DNA of 64,000 bases from Brooklawnia sp963780175 (GTDB taxonomy: Bacteria > Actinomycetota > Actinomycetes > Propionibacteriales > Propionibacteriaceae). The notes under the pieces were generated by a model. That model saw nothing but the letters and a program-made list of their open reading frames with translations, ran no database searches and was not told the origin of the DNA. Shown here in pieces: positions 47,500-55,213 of the stretch. The position numbers and the translations under genes were made by a program. Position 1 is the stretch's first letter. Every line of letters starts with the position of its first letter. The stretch covers positions 1,302,001 to 1,366,000 of the forward strand of contig CAWAAT010000001.1 in NCBI GenBank assembly GCA_963780175.1. The letters are read 5' to 3'.

Positions 47500-48552
47500 T
47501 CAGACGGGGAGGACGGCGTTGAACAGGTAGCCCACCGCGATGATCCCGGCGGCGACCACGGCAACGAAGGTGGCGATCAGTTTCGGTTTGAGCACGCGGC
47601 GCAGCAGGATCATCTCGGGCAGGCTGAGGGCGACCGTGGCCATCATGAACGCGAGCAGGGTTCCCATCGGGAGGCCCTTGTCGTGCAGGGCGTCGACCAG
47701 AGGCAGGACGCCGGCGGCGTTGGAGTACAGCGGGACACCGACGACGACCGCGATCAGGACGGCGAAGGGGTTGTCGCGGCCGGCGTACGTGGCGAAGAAG
47801 TTCTCCGGCGCCCAGCCGTGGATGACCGCGCCGAGGCCGATGCCGACCAGCAGGTAGGGCCATATCTTGCGCAGGATTGTCCCGACCTCGTCGATGCCGA
47901 GTTGGACGCGGTCGGGCCACGTCAGGTGGGCGGTCGAGTCGATGACCTGGCCGCGGAGCCGGGTCTCGAACACGAACGGTTCCACCCAGCGTTCCAGGCG
48001 GAGGCGTCCGATCACCCAGCCGGCGACGATCGCGATGCTGACGCCCGCGGCGACGTACAGCAGGGTGGGGCCGGGGCCGAACAGGCCCAGCAGCAGCGCG
48101 ATCGCCACCTCGTTGATCAGCGGGCTCGCGATCAGGAAGCTCATCGTCACCCCCAGGGGAACGCCGGCGGCGACGAACCCGATGAACGCCGGCACGGCGC
48201 TGCACGAGCAGAACGGGGTCACGATGCCCAGCAGCGCCGCCAACACGTTCCCGACACCCTCGCGCTTGCCACCGAGCAGCGCCCGGGTGCGCTCCACGCT
48301 CATGAACGACCGCAGGACCGTGACCACGAAGATGATCCCGGTCAGCAGCAACGCGATCTTGATCGTGTCGTAGAAGAAGAACCACACCCCGGACCCCAGC
48401 CGGGACTCCAGATCCAACCCAGCGGCCTCGCCGATCAGCCACGTCCAGAACGGCTCGTTGACCCAGTACAAGGCCACCCACGCCACGGACGCCCCCGCGA
48501 CCCCGAGGCTCAGCCGGAGCCCGGGGCGTCCCAACCTGGTCGTCACCGACAT
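47500..48552 (-). CDS. COG0701/DUF318 permease (ArsP-like)
   Basis: 350 residues from the ATG at 48,552, which overlaps the arsR stop by ten bases; the longer open frame upstream is an arsR shadow. About eight to ten membrane segments. The signature IVTPFCSCSAVPAFIGF holds the Cys-x-Cys motif of the family, and LIASPLINEVAIALL and GVPLYSNAAGVLPLVDAL are its other conserved loops. Relatives include ArsP, an exporter of trivalent organoarsenicals. In this operon, with ArsA but no ArsB or Acr3, it is the best candidate for the arsenite path. Confidence 0.82.
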   Translation of the reverse strand: MSVTTRLGRPGLRLSLGVAGASVAWVALYWVNEPFWTWLIGEAAGLDLESRLGSGVWFFFYDTIKIALLLTGIIFVVTVLRSFMSVERTRALLGGKREGVGNVLAALLGIVTPFCSCSAVPAFIGFVAAGVPLGVTMSFLIASPLINEVAIALLLGLFGPGPTLLYVAAGVSIAIVAGWVIGRLRLERWVEPFVFETRLRGQVIDSTAHLTWPDRVQLGIDEVGTILRKIWPYLLVGIGLGAVIHGWAPENFFATYAGRDNPFAVLIAVVVGVPLYSNAAGVLPLVDALHDKGLPMGTLLAFMMATVALSLPEMILLRRVLKPKLIATFVAVVAAGIIAVGYLFNAVLPV

Positions 48553-48863
48553 GACCCACACTCCGCCCGAGTAGCCGCGGCCACCGGCAGGGCGGCGTGC
48601 AGCCGCTCCAGGGCGTCCTCGGCCAGGGTGTAGTCCACCCATCGGCCCCGCCGGGCTGTGGTCACCAGGCCGGCCTCCCGCAGCATGCGCAGGTGGTAGC
48701 TCAGCAGGTTCGCCGGGATCGGCGGATCGAGTTGCAGGTCGCACACGCACCGCGTGCCGGATGCCGCCAGGCGGTTGAGCAGGGTCAGCCGCACCGGGTC
48801 GGCTGCGACCGCCAGCAGCGTCGCCGCATCCCGCGTCAGTTCAGCCTCAATTGATTCAACCAC
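48543..48863 (-). CDS. arsR: ArsR-family metalloid-responsive repressor (CVC type)
   Basis: 106 residues from the GTG at 48,863; a longer ATG start at 48,914 is possible. Winged helix with PVRLTLLNRLA, CVCDLQLDPP and NLLSYHLRMLREAGLVTTARR. CVCDL is the classical As(III)-binding pair on the recognition-side helix. The extra Cys pair near the end (AECGSCR) may bind metal as well. It is the first gene of the ars operon; its own control region contains TTGAATCAATTGA, so autoregulation is likely. Confidence 0.82.
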   Translation of the reverse strand: MVESIEAELTRDAATLLAVAADPVRLTLLNRLAASGTRCVCDLQLDPPIPANLLSYHLRMLREAGLVTTARRGRWVDYTLAEDALERLHAALPVAAATRAECGSCR

Positions 48864-48927
48864 ACCTGAACTATGCTCCCGTGCGGCCGCCTGTGCAAGC
48901 AAGGCGACCCTCATCCGTCCTGCCGCG

Positions 48928-49938
48928 TCAGAGCCACAGCCCCGCGAGCCAACCGGCGGCCGTGGCAGTCACCAGCAGCGTGCCGATGACCAGCGCGACG
49001 ATCCGCCAGCGGGCGATGACGAGCATGCCGCTGATGGCCCCGACGCTGGTGCCCGCGCCGGTGATGAGGAACGCGATGCCCGCTCCGGGGGCCATGCCGC
49101 CGTCCAGGAGGGTGGCCACCAGGGGCAGCGAGGCGTCGGTGTTGAGGTAGACCGGGACGCCGAGCAGGGCGGCCAGCGGGACCGACCAGACGGGGTTGCC
49201 CGCGCCGAGCCACGTGGTGAGGAGGCCCGTCGGCAGGATCCTGATGACCAGGTACCCCAGGGCGGCGAAACCCAGGAAGTACACGGCGAGCCGGCGGCCA
49301 TTCGTGGCCAGGGCCACGCCGAACCGACGCCAGGTCGCGGGTTCGGCGTCGACCACGGTGTCCGGCCGGGCGTCGATGACGGCCAGTTGCCGGGTCCCGC
49401 CGACGCGCCTCGTGACCGGCGCGCCGGCGACGGCGTCCGTCTGGCAGCCGGTGTCGCAGCCACCGTCGGGCGTCGGGGTCGCCAGGCGGGCCTGTCCGGC
49501 GAGCAGCCCGTGGCGCTCCAGCCACCAGGCGGCACCTCCGCCGATCAGGCCGACAGCGATCGCCGCACCGAAGAACGTGGTCGCGAAGGCGGGCCCGAAC
49601 AGCCCGACCGACCACACGTACTCCTGCGGACTGGTCAGCGGCGACGACACCATGAACGCCACCACCGGCGCCCACGGGACCGAGGAGGCCATGGCGCCCA
49701 GCACGACGGCGGTGGTACCACAGGAACAGAACGGCGTCAGCGCGCCCAGTGCGACGGCGCCCAGCACCGCCGCCCAGGTACGACGCCGAAGCCAGCTGCC
49801 CAACCGGTCCGGTTTGACGTACACCTGCACGACGGAGGCCACCACGACACTCGCCAGCAGGAACGGCCAGTTGTGGGCCAGCGCGGTCGCCACATCGGTC
49901 GTGACGCCGACACCCAGATCTGTCAGGTGGTCGAGCAT
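48928..49938 (-). CDS. Second COG0701 permease, divergent from arsR
   Basis: 336 residues with about eight membrane segments in two blocks joined by a soluble loop. The family motif is ALTPFCSCGTTAVVLGA; SSPLTSPQEYVW and GVPVYLNTDASLPLVATLL are the matching second-half loops. The central loop has GGCDTGCQTD, a CxxxC site that could dock a metalloid. Reads away from the arsR at 50,002, across palindromic operators, so it is very likely controlled by that ArsR. Substrate could be arsenite or organoarsenical. Confidence 0.8.
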   Translation of the reverse strand: MLDHLTDLGVGVTTDVATALAHNWPFLLASVVVASVVQVYVKPDRLGSWLRRRTWAAVLGAVALGALTPFCSCGTTAVVLGAMASSVPWAPVVAFMVSSPLTSPQEYVWSVGLFGPAFATTFFGAAIAVGLIGGGAAWWLERHGLLAGQARLATPTPDGGCDTGCQTDAVAGAPVTRRVGGTRQLAVIDARPDTVVDAEPATWRRFGVALATNGRRLAVYFLGFAALGYLVIRILPTGLLTTWLGAGNPVWSVPLAALLGVPVYLNTDASLPLVATLLDGGMAPGAGIAFLITGAGTSVGAISGMLVIARWRIVALVIGTLLVTATAAGWLAGLWL

Positions 49939-49958
49939 CTACTCCAATCCATAGACAA

Positions 49959-50003
49959 GCATCGATTGATCGATGCTGATGGATATGATAGACACGTGTC
50001 TAT
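49959..50003. promoter_or_regulatory. Two palindromic operators between permease and arsR
   Basis: GCATCGAT and ATCGATGC form an inverted repeat (49,959-49,976, two-base spacer). ATAGACACGTGTCTAT (49,988-50,003) is a perfect 16-base palindrome that runs into the arsR start codon. Both lie in the 63-base divergent gap. ArsR-family dimers bind such sequences, so one or both are the likely operators for the two transcripts. Confidence 0.65.
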
Positions 50004-50379
50004 GAGTGTTCAAGGGGTGGCGCCGCGGGTCACGTCGGTCGGTGACCTGTGCTGTTCACCGATCCTGCAGGCCCCCCTGCAGTCCGGCGATGCGCTGGCC
50101 CTGGCCGGGGCGCTGAAGGTGCTGGCCGACCCCGCGCGGTTGCGGCTGCTGAGCCTGATCCGAGCCGCGGACGACGGACGGGCGACCACCCGCGTCCTGG
50201 CCGATCAGGTGGGACTCACCCAGCCGACCGTCACCCATCACCTGGGTGCCCTGTTCGACGCCGGCTTCCTCGACCGGGAGCGGGCAGGCCGACAGACCTG
50301 GTACTCGGTGAACACCGACGGGCTGCGGGCGATCCAACAGCTCCTCGACCCGACACCTGTGGGAACTGTCGAGTCGTGA
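50002..50379 (+). CDS. arsR: ArsR-family repressor (N-terminal CC type)
   Basis: 125 residues from the ATG at 50,002; a GTG lies two codons upstream, and a far longer open frame is a shadow of the permease. A vicinal pair Cys17-Cys18 in VGDLCCSPILQ precedes the winged helix (ALADPARLRLLSLI; VGLTQPTVTHHLGALFDAG; WYSVNTDGLRAI). N-terminal CC plus a non-CVC helix is the layout of actinobacterial arsenic ArsRs. The start codon lies inside the palindrome, which would let the bound repressor also block initiation. Likely controls both directions. Confidence 0.85.
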   Translation: MSVQGVAPRVTSVGDLCCSPILQAPLQSGDALALAGALKVLADPARLRLLSLIRAADDGRATTRVLADQVGLTQPTVTHHLGALFDAGFLDRERAGRQTWYSVNTDGLRAIQQLLDPTPVGTVES

Positions 50380-50479
50380 GGTAGGTGAGCGACAGCGTGC
50401 AGCCGCGATCGGACCGCGGCGAAGGAAGCTGCGGACACCTCTCCTTCAATCGGACCGATCGGGCTGACGCGGAGTGCGT

Positions 50480-52621
50480 TCAGCTGGTCAGTTCTGTCGC
50501 GAGTGCGTGCACCCGGTTGGCGATCTGGTCGCGGATGTTGCGGGTCCGTTCGTCGCCCTCGATGCCGTCGTCGGCCGGGTCGTGGATCGGCCAGCGCTCG
50601 ACGCGGTCGGCCAGCGGCTCGGGTGGGTTCAGCTGGACGTCGGGGCCGATGAGGATGATGCGGTCGGCTGCGTCCAGCATGGCGGCCGTCACGGCCTTGG
50701 GGTGCTCCCCGGCGGTGCTGGCGCCCAGCTCGGCGACGATGCGCGCCGACGCGTCGTCGACGGCGTCGTCGGGTCCGGTGCCGGCAGTGGTCACCACGAT
50801 CCGGTCGCCGTACAGGTGGCGCATCAGGGCCCCCGCCATCTGGGACTTGCCCGCGTTGTGCACGCACAGGAACAGCACATGGGGGAGGTGGCTTGGCTTG
50901 ATCGTGCTCGGGAGGGAGGTCGCCCTCTGCATCTGGCGGGTGTGGGTCTGGTAGGTGCTGTTGCCGCCCGACAGGTTCATCACCTCAGCGAGGCCGAGGG
51001 CGAGCAGGACGTTCTGGGCGGCGTTCCCGGTCACGCCCTTGTTGCAGTACGTGACCGTCGGCACCTGTGGGTCGAGTTCGCCGACGCGCCGCCGCAGGTC
51101 TGCCAGCGGGATGTTCACCGCCCCGGGCAGGTGGCTCTTGGCGTAGTCCTTCGCGGCGCGCACGTCGACGATCTGGATCCGCTCGCCTCGCGCCAGCCGC
51201 TCATCGAGGTCGGTGGGCGATATCAATGGAGCTCGTCCGCGGACGGCGGTCTCGAGCGCCATACCCGTGTAGTGGACCGGGTCCTTCGTGGTGGCGAAGG
51301 GCGGTGAGTAGGCGAGGTCGAGGTGGAACAGGTCAGCGACGGTCGCGCCGAAGGTGATCGCGGTGGCGAGCACGTCGATGCGCTTGTCCACTCCCTCCGG
51401 TCCGACGGCTTGGGCGCCCAGGAGTCGGCCGGAGGCGCGGTCGGCCACGGCCTTGATGGTGAGTTCCTTGCCGCCCAGGTAGGTCGCGTGGGCCGGTTTG
51501 GTGTTGTGCAGGACGACCGGGTCGAATCCCTCGGCGCGGGCCTGCGTCTCGGTGAGCCCGGTGTGGCCGACGGCCAATCCGAACACCCGCACGATGCCGG
51601 TGCCCAGGATCCCGCGATGCTCCAGGGTGGTGCCTCCGGTGATCGCGTCGCCGGCGATTCGCCCCATCTTGTTCGCCGTCGATCCCAGCGGCCGCCACAA
51701 CGGCCGGCCCGTGATCACCGAGTAGCTTTCGGCACAGTCACCGACCGCGTAGACGCCCTCGACGTTGGTGCGCATGGACGGGTCCACGGCGATCGCGCCG
51801 GTCTCGCCGATGGTCACTCCGAGGTCGCGCGCGAGGTCGGTGTTGGGCCGCACACCGACGGCAAGGATCACCAGCTGCGCCGCAATGAGTTCGCCGGTGT
51901 CGAGCCGCACGCCGCAGACCCGGGTGTCTCCTTCGAGTCCGGTCATGGACGTGTTGAGCCGTACGGTCACGCCGTGGCGCTCGAGTTCCTCCTGGACGCG
52001 GAACGCCATGTCCGCGTCGAGGGCCGGCATGACCTGCGGGAGGCGCTCGACCAGGGTGACGCCGATCCCGCTCGCGACCAGCTGTTCGGCCACCTCCAGG
52101 CCGATGAAGCCGGATCCGACGACCACGACCTGCTCCGGTGAGGCGTCGTCGAGCCAGCCCTTGATCGCCTCGGCGTCGCGGACGCTGCGCAAGGCGAAGA
52201 CTCCCGGCAGGTCGACGCCCGGCACCGGCGGGATGATGCTGGTGGCCCCGGTGGCGAGCACGAGGCTGTCGTAGCGGTCCGCGGTCACCTCGCCGGAGGA
52301 CAGGTCGCGAACCTGGAGGGTCCGGCCGGCCGGGTCAGCGCTGATCACCTCGTGACCGGTGCGGATGTCGATGTTGTAGCGCTTGGCGAACCAGGCCGGG
52401 TCGCGGGGGTGCAGGTCGTCGGCGTCGGGCACGGTCCCGCCGATGAAGTACGGCAGGCCGCACCCGGAGTAGGAGATGTCACGGTCCCGCTCGTAGATCA
52501 CGATCTCCATCTCCTCGTCGTTGCGCCGGGCCTTGGCGCCCACCGACGTGCCGGCGGCGACCGCACCGACGATCACGAGCCGCTGCGCGCGCGGCGACGC
52601 TGGCATGGGCATGTCGGACAC
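50480..52621 (-). CDS. CoA-disulfide reductase - rhodanese - arsenate reductase-like triple fusion
   Basis: 713 residues. About 12-460: flavin disulfide reductase with VIVGAVAAGTSVGAKARR (FAD), active Cys54 in SYSGCGLPYFIGG, VVVGSGFIGLEVAEQL (NAD(P)H), and YAVGDCAES, as in CoA-disulfide/persulfide reductases. About 470-565: rhodanese domain with IQIVDVRAAKDYAKSHLPGA and active Cys in TYCNKGVTGNAAQN. About 580-713: low-molecular-weight-phosphatase/ArsC-type domain with FLCVHNAGKSQMAGALM; the P-loop ends in Lys instead of the usual Arg (C-x5-K). CoADR-rhodanese fusions are known; the added ArsC domain is unusual. I infer coupled thiol recycling and arsenate or thio-arsenic reduction in the cytoplasm. 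Divergent from arsRC. Confidence 0.87.
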   Translation of the reverse strand: MSDMPMPASPRAQRLVIVGAVAAGTSVGAKARRNDEEMEIVIYERDRDISYSGCGLPYFIGGTVPDADDLHPRDPAWFAKRYNIDIRTGHEVISADPAGRTLQVRDLSSGEVTADRYDSLVLATGATSIIPPVPGVDLPGVFALRSVRDAEAIKGWLDDASPEQVVVVGSGFIGLEVAEQLVASGIGVTLVERLPQVMPALDADMAFRVQEELERHGVTVRLNTSMTGLEGDTRVCGVRLDTGELIAAQLVILAVGVRPNTDLARDLGVTIGETGAIAVDPSMRTNVEGVYAVGDCAESYSVITGRPLWRPLGSTANKMGRIAGDAITGGTTLEHRGILGTGIVRVFGLAVGHTGLTETQARAEGFDPVVLHNTKPAHATYLGGKELTIKAVADRASGRLLGAQAVGPEGVDKRIDVLATAITFGATVADLFHLDLAYSPPFATTKDPVHYTGMALETAVRGRAPLISPTDLDERLARGERIQIVDVRAAKDYAKSHLPGAVNIPLADLRRRVGELDPQVPTVTYCNKGVTGNAAQNVLLALGLAEVMNLSGGNSTYQTHTRQMQRATSLPSTIKPSHLPHVLFLCVHNAGKSQMAGALMRHLYGDRIVVTTAGTGPDDAVDDASARIVAELGASTAGEHPKAVTAAMLDAADRIILIGPDVQLNPPEPLADRVERWPIHDPADDGIEGDERTRNIRDQIANRVHALATELTS

Positions 52622-52783
52622 GGGAACCTCCTGGGTTCATGCCCCGCGGGTGCGGAACATCGTCGGATCGAAGTCGAGGGTTGAAGCCGGATGGGCCGGC
52701 CTTGACTCCAATAATAGCTCAGCTAGCATTGAGGCAATACTGTAGGTAATCAGTCGAGGTAATCATCTCAGGAAGGGGCCGTC
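52622..52783. promoter_or_regulatory. Divergent control region of the fusion gene and arsRC
   Basis: This gap holds TTGACT and AATAAT boxes near 52,702-52,715, the 11-base palindrome TAGCTCAGCTA (52,715-52,725), and a repeated GGTAATCA (52,744 and 52,757). An ArsR-type domain is encoded on the right, so a shared ArsR operator is expected here. GGAAGGGG before 52,784 is the ribosome binding site of arsRC. Confidence 0.45.
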
Positions 52784-53452
52784 GTGGTACTCGGGGACGT
52801 GAACGCCAGGGCGCGCGCGTACGCCGCACTGGGTGACCCATCGCGGCTCGCGATCATCGACCTGCTCGCGCACGCCGACCTCGCCTCAGGCGAGCTCGCC
52901 GCCCAGCTGGAGTTGCCGACCAATCTGGTCGCCCACCACCTCGGCGTCCTTGAGCAGGCAGGCCTCGTCACGCGGCACCGTTCCGAGGGAGACGGACGCC
53001 GCAGCTACGTTCAGCGGACCCCGGCCTGCGACCGGTTGCTCGGTGCGACCCCGCTGCCTCGTCCGGCCCGGGTCGCTTTCGTGTGCAGCCAGAACTCGGC
53101 CCGTTCACAGCTGGCGGAGTCCTACTGGCGCTCGATCAGCGACATTCCCGCCCTCTCGGCAGGAACCCGCCCCGCCCGACGGGTGCACCCGGGCGCGGTC
53201 TCGGTCGCGCGCCGCCACGGGCTCGACCTCACGCACGCGACACCCAAGCTCGCCCGGGACGTCCTCACCGGCGACGAGCTCCTCATCGCGGTGTGTGACC
53301 GGGCCTACGAAGACGTGGACGGCCCGCTGCTGCACTGGTCCATTCCCGACCCGGCAGTCAAGGAGGACCCCCATGCCTTCGACGCCGCCTACGACGACAT
53401 CACCCAACGCATCGACCGACTCGCATCAAGCCTTGAAGGAGAGCCACGATGA
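52784..53452 (+). CDS. ArsR-ArsC fusion protein
   Basis: 222 residues from a GTG (MVLGDVNARARAYAALG). Residues about 5-85 are an ArsR-type winged helix (ALGDPSRLAIIDLLAHADLA; NLVAHHLGVLEQAGLVTRH) without the CVC pair. Residues about 95-220 are a low-molecular-weight protein-tyrosine-phosphatase-like arsenate reductase: P-loop FVCSQNSARSQLAESYW (C-x5-R), a second Cys in LIAVCDRAYED, and catalytic acid loop HWSIPDPA. ArsR-ArsC fusions occur in actinobacteria and could make transcription depend on the enzyme's substrate. Stop overlaps the arsC start (ATGA). Confidence 0.85.
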   Translation: MVLGDVNARARAYAALGDPSRLAIIDLLAHADLASGELAAQLELPTNLVAHHLGVLEQAGLVTRHRSEGDGRRSYVQRTPACDRLLGATPLPRPARVAFVCSQNSARSQLAESYWRSISDIPALSAGTRPARRVHPGAVSVARRHGLDLTHATPKLARDVLTGDELLIAVCDRAYEDVDGPLLHWSIPDPAVKEDPHAFDAAYDDITQRIDRLASSLEGEPR

Positions 53453-54105
53453 CCGTCCACCCTGCCCAGGAACGCAGCTGGGAGTGTCTGCACCCCGACG
53501 ACAGACTCGCGCTCAAGCAGGCTGCGGCGCACCTCGCACAGGAGTTCTCCGGCGTCTACGGCACTGAGACCATCGAGCGGTTCCTGGACAGTTCCTTCGA
53601 CCAGTTCGCCGGTCGCGCGACCGTCACCAAGTTCCTGCCCCTGCTCGCCGAACGCTTCGCCAGGCAGCGCCTCCACGCGCTCGCCCGCGTCGAGGGACTC
53701 CACGACGACGGCAAACCCGTGGTGCTCTTCCTGTGCACCCACAACGCCGGACGGTCCCAGATGGCTCTCGGCTTCTTCCAGGCGCTCGCCGGCGACAATG
53801 CGGTCGCCTGGTCCGGCGGCTCCGAGCCCGGGCTCGAGGTCAACCCCGTGGCGGTCCAGGCGATGGCCGAACGCGGAATCGACATCGCCCACGAGTTCCC
53901 CAAACCCTGGACCGATGAGACCGTCCGCGCCGCCGACGTCGTCATCACGATGGGCTGCGGCGATGCGTGCCCCATCTTCCCGGGCAAGCGCTACGAGAGC
54001 TGGGAACTCGACGACCCCCACGGCCAGGACCTCGCCGCCGTGCGACCCATCCGCGACGACGTCGAACGACGCGTCCGCAGCCTTCTGGCATCGCTCAACC
54101 TGTGA
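53449..54105 (+). CDS. arsC: Arsenate reductase with N-terminal three-helix domain
   Basis: 218 residues. An N-terminal helical bundle (about 10-75, with GVYGTETIERFLDSSFDQFA) precedes the LMW-phosphatase fold. P-loop FLCTHNAGRSQMALGFF holds Cys and Arg; a second redox region is MGCGDACPIFPG; WELDDPHG is the acid loop. The N-terminal extension is known from actinobacterial thioredoxin- or mycothiol-linked reductases. Converts arsenate to arsenite for export. Co-translated with arsRC. Confidence 0.88.
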   Translation: MTVHPAQERSWECLHPDDRLALKQAAAHLAQEFSGVYGTETIERFLDSSFDQFAGRATVTKFLPLLAERFARQRLHALARVEGLHDDGKPVVLFLCTHNAGRSQMALGFFQALAGDNAVAWSGGSEPGLEVNPVAVQAMAERGIDIAHEFPKPWTDETVRAADVVITMGCGDACPIFPGKRYESWELDDPHGQDLAAVRPIRDDVERRVRSLLASLNL

Positions 54106-54138
54106 CGGAGGGCCCCGGGCGGGGCGCACACTTGAAGC

Positions 54139-54681
54139 ATGTCAGCCGCTGCCGACATCGTGTCCGAGCTTGAACGCGTCCGCGACGACTACCGCCGCCT
54201 CATCGCGGCCGCCACCCCCGAGGAACTGCTGGCGCCCACGTGGGGGACCCGCTGGACCAACCGCGAACTCCTGTTCCACATGTGGTTCGGGCAGCATCTC
54301 GCGCGGGTGTTCGTTCCGCTGTTCGGTGGATTCGGACGGCTGCCACGCCGGGTCTCGATCGGCCACGCGCGTATCCTCACCGCGCTGACGCGTCCCTACA
54401 ACTGGGTCAACTACGCCGGGCCAGTCGCTGGCGTCCGCGTCGTCGGGCTACGTCGCGCCGAGCACTGGATGAACCTCGACACCGACTGGCTCGTCGACTG
54501 GAGCCGCCGCGCGACCGACGCCGAGCTACAGCTCGCGATGGCTGTCCCCGAACAGTGGGATCCCTACTTCACGTCGTGGATGACCCGCGCCGACGTGCTC
54601 GAATGGGCACCCAAGCACTATGACCACCACCGCCGTCAGCTGACACTCGCCGGTCGCGAGCGGCACCGGCCCCAGCGGTAG
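54139..54681 (+). CDS. DinB-superfamily protein
   Basis: 180 residues, 33 bases after arsC. Four-helix-bundle DinB/YfiT look: SELERVRDDYRRLIAAATPE, TNRELLFHMWFGQHL and EWAPKHYDHHRRQL. The His residues of the second and last motif would form the metal site. Many family members are thiol-dependent transferases that use mycothiol or bacillithiol, so a link to mycothiol-coupled arsenate detoxification is reasonable. The substrate is unknown. Confidence 0.75.
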   Translation: MSAAADIVSELERVRDDYRRLIAAATPEELLAPTWGTRWTNRELLFHMWFGQHLARVFVPLFGGFGRLPRRVSIGHARILTALTRPYNWVNYAGPVAGVRVVGLRRAEHWMNLDTDWLVDWSRRATDAELQLAMAVPEQWDPYFTSWMTRADVLEWAPKHYDHHRRQLTLAGRERHRPQR

Positions 54682-55213
54682 GTACGACATCGGAAACGGG
54701 CTGGGCCGTCTGGGGGTTGTCGGGCAGGGCGCGGCGCGGGGTCGCTCGGGTAGCAAGGGACCCTCACCGAGGTCGACTGCTGCTGGACTGAACCGTGTTC
54801 TTGTGGGCTGATGGCTCCCGTCCACCCGATCCCAGAGGGGGGAGTTGTGCCCGGGGGTGGTTCAAGGCGCCAGCCCTGGCCGCCCGCCCCGAAGCCCGCA
54901 ATGCCACAGTGTCAGTCGCGGAGCAAGGCACCCCCATCAGGACCATGGGTCCGTCATCGGACCCACTGGCCGGCGCGGCCCGTGTCTGCTCTGAATCGGT
55001 ACGGACTCAGGCTGCGGGACTGTCCCCCGAGAACAGCAGACGCCCGTTATGAGAGCGAGTGGCGTGTCCGACTGAACAGGGGGCTGCGATGCAGAGCGGG
55101 AGCGGGAACCGGCGATGAGCTCGAGCGCGACCTCAACCGCGACACTGCACCCGCGCTCTGGGGCCAGCCAGACTCTCGCCCTCACTGTTTCTGGAAGTAG
55201 AATGTTTCGTACT
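54682..55213. other. Gap of about 530 bases, no gene seen
   Basis: Frames here are Pro/Arg/Ser-rich and lack starts with ribosome binding sites. Close to the right end TAGAAT (55,199-55,204) lies about ten bases before the ATG of the next gene, fitting a -10 box of a leaderless transcript. GTTTC and GAAAC flank that start as a small inverted repeat. Confidence 0.45.
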
